DNA of 12,149 nt from Coriobacteriia bacterium (GTDB lineage Bacteria; Actinomycetota; Coriobacteriia; Anaerosomatales; SLCP01), in the NCBI GenBank assembly GCA_007123455.1, contig SKKZ01000212.1, positions 1-12,149 on the forward strand, in the 5' to 3' direction. Shown piece by piece: positions 7,279-12,149 of the stretch; position 1 is the first letter of the stretch, and each line of letters starts with the position of its first letter. Position numbers and translations under genes: made by a program. The notes beneath the pieces are model-generated. The model searched no databases and had not been told where the DNA came from. It was given only the letters and a program-made list of their open reading frames with translations.

Positions 7279-7962
7279 ACGCGCCAGACCGGCGAAGGAC
7301 GCCTCCTCGAGCTGCAGCCGGGTCCGACGCCTGCCGATCTCGGCAGGGCTGTGAGCGTCCGACGAGGCGATGATACGGACGCCCGGCACGCGGCGCTCCA
7401 CCTCGGCTGTGTTGGCGGGATCGACGAGCTCGACCGCGACGATCGACCGTTCAGAGGCGAGCTCATCGAAGAGGTCGCTGTCGAGCAAACGATACGTGCC
7501 GAAGAAGCGGTCGGCGTGGCCGATATGACACAGACCGCCCAGTCCGGCCACACGGCGCGCTACGTCACATGGATGGGCCTGGACCTTGAGAGCGGGCAAT
7601 TCGTCGACGTGCAGACGCGCCTGGTCCACGGAGAGGCTCCGTGCAAGCTCATCGAAGTGCTCGGCGTAAGAGTCCGGTGGCAGGAGTGCGATCAGGTGGG
7701 CCTCATCCGTGCCCCAGCTCACCTTGATCTCTGCACCGGGAAGTACCGCAAGCGACGCACCGGTCTCCTCGGCATGCCGACGGGCGGCCTCCTCGATGTG
7801 GTGTACGTACCTGACCGAGAAGTGGTCGGTGACAGCCAGAAGCCCGAGGCCTGCGAAGAGTGCCGCCTCGACGATCGTCCGCGCACTTGTCTCCACCGGG
7901 CCACGGTAATCGGTAGGCACCAGCGGGCTATGCGTGTGAAGGTCGAGCTCGAGTGTGGTCAT
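7264..7962 (-). CDS. PHP-domain metal-dependent phosphoesterase
   Basis: A 232-residue stand-alone PHP domain. The metal-ligand pattern is complete: DLHTHS with His9 and His11, TDH (45-47), PGAEI with Glu78, His89, GHADR with His149, Glu178, and SSDAH with Asp202 and His204. Such proteins hydrolyse phosphoester bonds; relatives include TrpH/YciV-type nucleases and 3',5'-nucleotide phosphatases and histidinol phosphatases. The length and the lack of an insert fit the small TrpH-like group, but the substrate cannot be read from sequence. It lies 137 nt downstream of pheA on the same strand, with a plausible own promoter between them, so it may be transcribed alone or with pheA. The ATG at 7962 has only a weak GGTGA Shine-Dalgarno. 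No signal peptide or membrane segment is visible. Confidence 0.9.
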   Translation of the reverse strand: MTTLELDLHTHSPLVPTDYRGPVETSARTIVEAALFAGLGLLAVTDHFSVRYVHHIEEAARRHAEETGASLAVLPGAEIKVSWGTDEAHLIALLPPDSYAEHFDELARSLSVDQARLHVDELPALKVQAHPCDVARRVAGLGGLCHIGHADRFFGTYRLLDSDLFDELASERSIVAVELVDPANTAEVERRVPGVRIIASSDAHSPAEIGRRRTRLQLEEASFAGLARAFGL

Positions 7963-7997
7963 GCGGTCACCGTCTCGGGATGCGGCCGGTGGAGCTC

Positions 7998-8027
7998 AGG
8001 GTAGCATCTCGCATGCCACTTAATCAA
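7998..8027 (-). promoter_or_regulatory. Candidate promoter for the PHP gene
   Basis: On the minus strand TTGATT (8027-8022) and TACCCT (8003-7998) are separated by 18 nt, and TGC directly before TACCCT gives an extended -10. Transcription would start near 7991, about 30 nt before the PHP ATG. The short relatively AT-rich patch around it stands out from its GC-rich surroundings. Confidence 0.4.
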
Positions 8028-8037
8028 GTCTCTGTAT

Positions 8038-8056
8038 GGCACCTATAAGATGTGCC
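8038..8056. repeat. Short inverted repeat upstream of the PHP promoter
   Basis: GGCAC (8038-8042) and GTGCC (8052-8056) flank a 9-nt AT-rich centre. It lies between the end of pheA and the candidate PHP promoter. It might be a regulator site or a weak pheA 3' hairpin; with 5-bp arms it could also be chance. Confidence 0.2.
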
Positions 8057-8099
8057 GCCGCAGACGAGATCCTCTCCACGGCATGCGCGCCGCCGTCGA

Positions 8100-8921
8100 C
8101 TACCTCGCCCGCGCGTAGCTGCCGAGCACCTTGACCTCGCGCAGCTTCAGTCGCAGGCATTCGAGTGCGAGCGCAACTTCCGGGTCATCGCTGTGTCCTT
8201 GAAGGTCGACGAAGAACATGTACTCGCCGAGAGCCCGCTTCGTGGGCCGCGACTGGATCTTCGTGAGGTTGATGTTCCCGTAGGCGAACTCGGAAAGAAT
8301 CATCAGCAGAGCTCCGGGACGGTCCTCGTACATGAAGAGCGCGAGCGTGGTCTTGTCGTCGCCGGTGCGCTCGGCGATGCTGCGCCCTATCACCACGAAG
8401 CGGGTCTTGTTGTCCCGGTAGTCCTGAATCGCCTCGGCGAGCAGCTCTCCCCCGTGCAACTCGGCAGCGAGCCTCGTGCCCACCGCCGCCACACCGGGCT
8501 CTGAGACCGCACGGCGCACCGCTTCAGCGGTCGAGTTCGCGGCGGCGATGGAGCGACCCGGAAGGTTGTGTGCGAGCCACCGGCGGCACTGCGCGGTGGC
8601 GTGTGGATGACTCGCGACGATCTCGATCTCATCGATGGTGGCGCCGGGCTCGGCGATGAGTGCGTGATTGATGTCGAGAACGATCTCGCGATGGATGGTG
8701 AGCGTAGAGTCGAAGGCGAGCGCGTCAAGCGTGGCGTTCACGCTACCTTCCACCGAGTTCTCGATCGGCACGATGCCCCCCTCGGCGCTTCCCTGCTCGA
8801 CAGCGGCGAACACGTCCTCGATCGAGGCACAGGTGATTGCCTCGAGGTCGGATACGCCTAGCCTGAGCAGAGCTTCTTCGGTGAAGGTACCGGAGGGGCC
8901 GAGGAACGCGTAGCGGGTCAT
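8100..8921 (-). CDS. pheA: Prephenate dehydratase
   Basis: Monofunctional enzyme of phenylalanine synthesis that converts prephenate to phenylpyruvate in the cytosol. The 273-residue length fits the monofunctional type (no chorismate mutase domain). Residues 3-180 are the catalytic domain: YAFLGPSGTFTEEAL (4-18), VPIENSVEGS (51-60), SHPHATAQC (104-112) and the NKTRF motif with catalytic Thr173 (171-175). Residues 190-270 form an ACT regulatory domain with RPGALL (201-206) and KIQSRP (221-226), the sites that bind phenylalanine for feedback inhibition; Gln replaces the usual Glu of ESRP. The ATG at 8921 has GGGGGAG about 7 nt upstream; a longer in-frame extension to 9008 would run through the divergent promoter region and is rejected. 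It is divergent from larB and shares with it a promoter region containing a strong inverted repeat. Confidence 0.97.
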   Translation of the reverse strand: MTRYAFLGPSGTFTEEALLRLGVSDLEAITCASIEDVFAAVEQGSAEGGIVPIENSVEGSVNATLDALAFDSTLTIHREIVLDINHALIAEPGATIDEIEIVASHPHATAQCRRWLAHNLPGRSIAAANSTAEAVRRAVSEPGVAAVGTRLAAELHGGELLAEAIQDYRDNKTRFVVIGRSIAERTGDDKTTLALFMYEDRPGALLMILSEFAYGNINLTKIQSRPTKRALGEYMFFVDLQGHSDDPEVALALECLRLKLREVKVLGSYARAR

Positions 8922-8990
8922 CGAGGCACTCCCCCTCGTCGGAAAACGGCTGTCGAACCCTTCGGGGCCGACGTGCTCCCCCGGGTCCGA

Positions 8991-9023
8991 CACGGTATAG
9001 TTACACACGCAGAGTATACCGTG
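8991..9023. promoter_or_regulatory. Perfect 9-bp inverted repeat between pheA and larB, likely operator and/or divergent -10 pair
   Basis: CACGGTATA (8991-8999) and TATACCGTG (9015-9023) are exact reverse complements separated by 15 nt. Each arm contains a TATACC box in the direction of the neighbouring gene (larB on plus, pheA on minus), at distances that would give leaders of roughly 50 and 65 nt. I find no good -35 hexamers, so the symmetry may serve a dimeric or tetrameric regulator. The arms start 24 bp apart, a little over two helical turns. Two-half-site operators with a long spacer are known for ribbon-helix-helix regulators such as NikR (GTATGA-N16-TCATAC in E. coli); the match here is only in architecture. 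Confidence 0.55.
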
Positions 9024-9041
9024 CGTGACACATCGTCACGC
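9023..9041. repeat. 7-bp inverted repeat in the larB leader
   Basis: GCGTGAC (9023-9029) and GTCACGC (9035-9041) are perfect reverse complements around a 5-nt loop. The first base overlaps the last base of the larger upstream dyad. It lies 34 nt before the larB ATG, so it could be an RNA hairpin in the leader or a second operator. Confidence 0.4.
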
Positions 9042-9074
9042 TGCACTCCGGCCGCACTACCAGCGAGGACAACC

Positions 9075-9839
9075 ATGGATCCCAAGCAACTCCGCCGACT
9101 GCTCCAGGACGTGGCCGCAGGCGCCACCCCCGTCGAAGGCGCGCTTGATGAGCTCAAGTCGCTCCCTTTCGCCGATCACGCCGAGGTCAAGATCGACCAT
9201 CACCGGGCCCTTCGCTGTGGCTTCGCCGAGGTAGTGCTCTGTGAAGGCAAGTCGGCAGGCCAGGTCCGAACGGCCGGGCGGGAACTGCTCGAACACGGGG
9301 ACGTTCTTCTCGGCACGCGAGCCACGCCCTCTCATTACCAGGCCGTCGCCCAGGTCGCACCCGACGCCCGCTTCTTCGAACAAGCCCGCCTCATCGTGGT
9401 GGATCGCCGCGACGAGCGTCCCCAACTCGGACACATCGCGGTCGTAACCGGTGGTACCGCCGACGTGCCCGTTGCCGAGGAGGCCGCGATCTCCGCCGAG
9501 GTCATGGGCAACCGCGTGACCCGCGTCTACGATGTCGGCGTTGCCGGCGTACACCGATTGCTCGCCCACCAGGAGGTTCTTCGCGACGCCCGCGCCATTA
9601 TCGCGGTCGCCGGAATGGAGGGCGCGCTCCCTTCACTCGTCACCGGACTCGTGTCCGTCCCGGTCGTCGCCGTCCCCACCTCGGTCGGATACGGCGCAAG
9701 CTTCTCGGGCATCGCGGCGCTGCTCGCGATGCTCAACTCGTGCGCATCGGGCATGGCGGTGGTCAATATCGACAACGGCTTCGGCGCCGCTGCGATGGCG
9801 AGCCGCATCAACCAGGGCCGGGAGAGCGACCCGGCGTGA
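9075..9839 (+). CDS. larB: LarB, pyridinium-3,5-biscarboxylic acid mononucleotide synthase
   Basis: First enzyme of the nickel-pincer nucleotide (NPN) cofactor pathway: it carboxylates the pyridine ring of nicotinic acid adenine dinucleotide and cleaves the phosphoanhydride, giving the biscarboxylated mononucleotide. The 254-residue length is normal. Residues 1-110 are the family N-terminal region; residues 118-250 are the PurE (AIR carboxylase)-like domain with VVTGGTADVPVAEEA (123-137), AVAGMEGALPS (177-187), PTSVGYGAS (201-209), NSCASG (221-226) and NIDNGFGA (231-238). Cys223 in NSCASG corresponds to the catalytic cysteine described for LarB. The ATG at 9075 is preceded by GAGGA at 5 nt spacing; a longer frame from 8973 would run through the promoter dyads and is rejected. 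Its stop overlaps the GTG start of larC, so the two are translationally coupled. Expression is probably controlled by the upstream dyads. Confidence 0.95.
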   Translation: MDPKQLRRLLQDVAAGATPVEGALDELKSLPFADHAEVKIDHHRALRCGFAEVVLCEGKSAGQVRTAGRELLEHGDVLLGTRATPSHYQAVAQVAPDARFFEQARLIVVDRRDERPQLGHIAVVTGGTADVPVAEEAAISAEVMGNRVTRVYDVGVAGVHRLLAHQEVLRDARAIIAVAGMEGALPSLVTGLVSVPVVAVPTSVGYGASFSGIAALLAMLNSCASGMAVVNIDNGFGAAAMASRINQGRESDPA

Positions 9840-11020
9840 TCGCCTACCTCGACTGCACCACGGGCATCTCCGGAGACAAGCTCCTCGCGGCGCTCGTGGA
9901 CGCAGGAGCCTCGCAGGAATCGGTGAGAAGCGCGGTCAACGCGGTGGATCCGACGGTCCGAATCGCGTTCGAGCCGGTGACGCGCGCCGGGATCCGGGGG
10001 CTCTCGGTGATCGTCACTGCCCAGACCGAGCCTCCCTCACGCACGTGGAGCGCGGTCCGGTCCCTTCTTGAAGACTCCGAACTCGCCGATCCCGTGCGCG
10101 CCATGTCACTCGCCACCTTCGCCCTGCTCGCCGAGGTCGAGGCCGCCGTGCATGGTGTCCCCGTCGAAGACGTACATTTCCATGAGGTCGGTGCCATCGA
10201 CTCGATCGCCGACGTAGTGGGTGTTGCGGCAGCGCTGCACGCCCTCGGAATCGACACCCTCGTGTGCGGGACGGTCGCGGTGGGCAACGGAACCGTCGAG
10301 AGTGTGCATGGCGTCCTTCCCGTCCCCGCACCCGCGACCGCGTTGCTGCTGAGAGGCGTGCCGGTGGAGACGGGACCGCTACCCGGCGAGGCGACCACGC
10401 CCACAGGGGCAGCACTCGTCCGCGCCTGCGCCGACTCGTTCGGCGCGCTGCCGGCGATGGTGCCGACCGCCGTCGGCCACGGAGCGGGCAGCCGCGATGT
10501 CCCCGGTGTTCCCAACATCGCCCGCATCTTCGTCGGTGACCCTGCGGCCGTCGGCGGCCACGACGGTCTCGAGCCCGTCACCGAGCTCGAGACGGCTGTC
10601 GACCACTTGTCCGCCGAGCACCTCGCGTTCTGCCTCGAAGAGTTGCTCGTCGCGGGCGCTCTCGATGTGTGGCACGTACCTGCACTCATGAAGAAGGGCC
10701 GCTCCGGTGCGATCATCTCGGTACTCTGCACACCGGACGACGAGTCGCGTCTCGTCATGTTGCTCACCAAGCTCACGGGGACCCTCGGAGTGCGGGTCCG
10801 CCGCATCTCGCGACAGGTGGTCGCACGCGAGCTCCGGACCTTCGAGACCACGTTCGGGCCCGTGCGTGTCAAGATCGCCGGGACAGGCTCGTGGCTCCGG
10901 GTGCGCGCCGAGTACGAAGACCTTGCTGCCATCGCTCGCCGCGACGACATCCCGGTAGACGTGGTCGCGCGAGAGGTTGAGGCACAGGCGCGAGAGCTGC
11001 TGGCCGCGGAGGCCCTGTAG
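9836..11020 (+). CDS. larC: LarC, nickel insertion protein of the nickel-pincer nucleotide cofactor
   Basis: CTP-dependent nickel chelatase that puts Ni into the dithiolated pyridinium mononucleotide, the last step of NPN synthesis. At 394 residues it is one continuous frame, unlike Lactiplantibacillus plantarum, where larC is made through a ribosomal frameshift between larC1 and larC2. Visible motifs: YLDCTTGISGDK (4-15), HFHEVGAIDSIADVVG (114-129, possible metal ligands), HGVLPVPAPATA (158-169), TPTGAA (188-193), VGHGAGSRD (213-221) and MKKGR (285-289). The C-terminal family motif usually ETNIDD reads ETAVDH (252-257), and RPG reads RSG (289-291). The start is GTG in a GTGA overlap with the larB stop, with GGAGAG about 9 nt upstream. 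An ATG at 9740 in the same frame lies deep inside larB and is rejected. larE and larA are not in the window. Confidence 0.93.
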   Translation: MIAYLDCTTGISGDKLLAALVDAGASQESVRSAVNAVDPTVRIAFEPVTRAGIRGLSVIVTAQTEPPSRTWSAVRSLLEDSELADPVRAMSLATFALLAEVEAAVHGVPVEDVHFHEVGAIDSIADVVGVAAALHALGIDTLVCGTVAVGNGTVESVHGVLPVPAPATALLLRGVPVETGPLPGEATTPTGAALVRACADSFGALPAMVPTAVGHGAGSRDVPGVPNIARIFVGDPAAVGGHDGLEPVTELETAVDHLSAEHLAFCLEELLVAGALDVWHVPALMKKGRSGAIISVLCTPDDESRLVMLLTKLTGTLGVRVRRISRQVVARELRTFETTFGPVRVKIAGTGSWLRVRAEYEDLAAIARRDDIPVDVVAREVEAQARELLAAEAL

Positions 11021-11200
11021 CGCGAAAACCCGCCACGGATGGCGGGTCCCCACGCGGTGCTTGCTGCTTGTTTCCAGCGCCCGCAATACACCGGGATTCG
11101 ACGCTGGGACCCATCTACCGAGGCGTGTTCGCGGAGTCCCTACCGGTATCTTCGGCAGTAGGGGCTTGCGGGTTGATAGTCGGCACGGTGAAAGATCCCG
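11021..11200 (-). ncRNA. Hairpin-rich intergenic region, possible small RNA or long mutY 3' UTR
   Basis: This 180-nt gap between convergent larC and mutY holds no convincing coding frame but several inverted repeats: CCCTAC/GTAGGG (11138-11143 with 11158-11163), CCAGCG/CGCTGG (11074-11079 with 11102-11107), GGGTCCC/GGGACCC (11044-11050 with 11106-11112) and the terminator-like stem at 11028-11047. The GGGTCCC helix shares bases with the terminator stem, so the two are mutually exclusive. The minus strand is favoured because a T-run follows the last stem on that strand. I could not match it to a known RNA family, and there is no clear promoter, so it may simply be the mutY 3' UTR. Confidence 0.3.
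11025..11047. terminator. Intrinsic terminator-like hairpin between larC and mutY
   Basis: ACCCGCC (11028-11034) and GGCGGGT (11041-11047) form a perfect 7-bp GC-rich stem with a 6-nt loop. On the minus strand the stem runs into TTTT, a standard though short intrinsic terminator for transcripts from the mutY side. On the plus strand it begins 7 nt after the larC stop but is followed by CCCC, so it would act there only as a T-less hairpin. It is probably the shared end point of the two convergent units. Confidence 0.65.
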
Positions 11201-12037
11201 TCAGCGCACCCGGTAGCGCCCACCTTCCTCGGCGAGGAAGCCCTCGCTCACGAGTCCGGCAAGTGCCCCCTCGGCACGGTCGACGTCCTCTCCGAAGCCC
11301 GCGGCAAGCTGCTCGGACGTGCTTCCCGGCAGCTCCATGACCGCGCGCAGGAGCCGAGCTCGCAGCTGCCGGTGCGAGCCTTCGAACGGCGACTGGCGGA
11401 CGTGATGGCGGCTGCGCCTGGAAGGATTCGGGTGCACCCGTTTGAGATGGGCGCCGTAATCGAGAAGCGCCCAGTACCACGTGCGGGGGTCGTCACGGTC
11501 GAGCGTCTGCTCGACAAGCGGCAGGATCGCACGGTCGGGCACGCCTTCGGCGTCGGCGAAGAATTCGTGTAGGAAGACCGCGCGCACGTTCGTCTCCAGG
11601 TACAGCTCGGGCTCGCCGAAGGCGAACGCCAACACACCGGCTGCGGTGGCGGGCCCCACTCCCGGCAATGCGAGCAGCGCTTCGCGTTCGCGTGGCATGC
11701 TGCCCCCGTGGACCGAGACGATCTCGCCCGCAGCACGCACGAGCGCCACCGCGCGACGGTTGTAACCGAGCCCCTGCCACAGGCGCAATACCGCCTCGAG
11801 GGGGGCCGCGACAAGCGCCTCGGGCGTCGGGAACCGCTCCATCCACTCCTCGTAGTACGGGGCAACGCGTGATACCTGCGTCTGTTGCAGCATGACCTCG
11901 CTCACGAGGACCGCATACGGGTCGCGGGTCAGACGCCACGGAAGGTCGTGGCGTCCGTGGTCACGGTAGTGTGCGTAGACGCGCTCCCGGAACGCCGCTA
12001 CCGTCCTGTCGGAGAGCATCTCACTCACGGCGGACAT
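11201..12037 (-). CDS. MutY-like HhH-GPD DNA glycosylase lacking the iron-sulfur cluster
   Basis: A 278-residue member of the HhH-GPD base-excision repair superfamily, closest in motifs to the adenine glycosylase MutY, which removes A opposite 8-oxoguanine. It has DLPWR (31-35), SEVMLQQTQV (46-55) with the MutY catalytic Glu47, LWQGLGYNRRA (86-96) and the helix-hairpin-helix LPGVGPATA (124-132). The catalytic Asp that follows in MutY (DxNV) is Glu148 here (LETNV). The four [4Fe-4S] cysteines are replaced by a basic segment (HPNPSRRSRHH, 202-212), and the whole protein contains no cysteine. The NUDIX-like 8-oxoG reader domain is absent; residues 225-278 look like a winged-helix domain instead. 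Related cluster-free proteins are, to my memory, annotated as A/G-specific adenine glycosylases in other bacteria and archaea. The start at ATG 12037 is a choice; ATG 12019 and GTG 12091 are also in frame and none has a strong Shine-Dalgarno site. Confidence 0.85.
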   Translation of the reverse strand: MSAVSEMLSDRTVAAFRERVYAHYRDHGRHDLPWRLTRDPYAVLVSEVMLQQTQVSRVAPYYEEWMERFPTPEALVAAPLEAVLRLWQGLGYNRRAVALVRAAGEIVSVHGGSMPREREALLALPGVGPATAAGVLAFAFGEPELYLETNVRAVFLHEFFADAEGVPDRAILPLVEQTLDRDDPRTWYWALLDYGAHLKRVHPNPSRRSRHHVRQSPFEGSHRQLRARLLRAVMELPGSTSEQLAAGFGEDVDRAEGALAGLVSEGFLAEEGGRYRVR

Positions 12038-12071
12038 CCGGCCTGTGCGCAGGCGCCTAGAATCGACGCGT

Positions 12072-12108
12072 GCGGCCGGACCGGCCGCCACGGCGGTGTA
12101 CGCCGCCG
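12072..12108. repeat. Two adjacent GC-rich palindromes upstream of the MutY-like gene
   Basis: GCGGCCGG-A-CCGGCCGC (12072-12088) is a perfect 8-bp dyad with a single central base, followed by CGGCGG/CCGCCG (12091-12096 with 12103-12108) around a 6-nt loop. They lie 35-70 nt before the chosen mutY start. They could be an operator or the end of a gene outside the window; a T-run is present only beyond them on the minus strand side away from mutY (CTTTTC at 12116-12111), in the wrong orientation for a terminator. The remaining bases to 12149 show no feature I can support. Confidence 0.3.
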
Positions 12109-12149
12109 CTGAAAAGCGTGCGGGGTGCCGCGGTCGCGCTCCCCCGATC

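Noticed and set aside
8922..9008. N-terminal extension of PheA
   Set aside because: It crosses part of the divergent promoter dyad, has no family similarity, and the ATG at 8921 has a good Shine-Dalgarno site.
9740..9835. Upstream ATG extension of larC
   Set aside because: It would place 96 nt of larC inside larB in another frame; the GTG at 9836 gives the typical LarC N-terminus and a standard 4-nt overlap.
9844..11091. Minus-strand open frame of 415 codons opposite larC
   Set aside because: Ser/Thr/Ala-rich translation without motifs, fully antisense to larC, which has clear family motifs.
11088..11108. tRNA T-arm-like word GGGATTCGA
   Set aside because: The flanking bases do not form a T-stem and no acceptor, D or anticodon arm can be drawn around it.
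11045..11112. Signal recognition particle RNA (GGAA and AAGCAGC-like words on the minus strand)
   Set aside because: The GGAA is not closed by the required CC/GG pairs and the conserved CAGG side of domain IV is missing.
1..12149. Mobile element, prophage, CRISPR or horizontally acquired island
   Set aside because: No transposase, integrase, direct-repeat array or target duplication is seen, and composition is uniformly high GC in all ten genes.

Overview
This is a high-GC chromosomal window of ten complete protein genes, with coding packed on both strands and no tRNA, rRNA, CRISPR array or mobile element that I can see. The very high GC, the use of GTG and TTG starts beside good Shine-Dalgarno sites, and the gene content (LarB/LarC, an archaeal-type phosphoglycerate mutase relative, an iron-sulfur-free MutY relative) fit an anaerobic actinobacterium, perhaps a Coriobacteriia-like lineage. 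That assignment is inference; there is no marker rRNA here.

Layout. The left part (about 1-3720, minus strand) carries a 783-residue fusion of glucose-6-phosphate dehydrogenase with a short-form 6-phosphogluconate dehydrogenase, preceded by serS. From about 3860 to 7254 (plus strand) lies a tight three-gene unit with 9 and 10 nt gaps: a PAS-PAS-GGDEF diguanylate cyclase, an unrecognised protein with a PP-loop-like GRDS motif and a CxxCH motif, and a divergent member of the archaeal-type phosphoglycerate mutase (ApgM) family. Facing it on the minus strand are a PHP-domain phosphoesterase (7264-7962) and prephenate dehydratase pheA (8100-8921). Divergent from pheA is larB-larC (9075-11020), two genes for the nickel-pincer nucleotide cofactor, overlapping by 4 nt. 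The right end (minus) is a MutY-like glycosylase with no cysteine at all.

How they work together. Most genes are housekeeping: oxidative pentose phosphate flux, serine tRNA charging, phenylalanine synthesis, base-excision repair. The clearest functional unit is larB-larC; neither larE nor larA is in the window. The GGDEF/PP-loop/ApgM cluster looks like an operon but has no obvious shared pathway.

Non-coding points of interest are a perfect 9-bp inverted repeat (arms 8991-8999 and 9015-9023) between pheA and larB, a second 7-bp dyad just downstream of it, and a hairpin-rich 180-nt gap between the convergent larC and mutY that ends in a terminator-like stem-loop. The most unusual proteins are the Zwf-Gnd fusion, the ApgM relative with changed active-site motifs, the orphan PP-loop-like protein, and the cluster-free MutY relative with Glu in place of the catalytic Asp.
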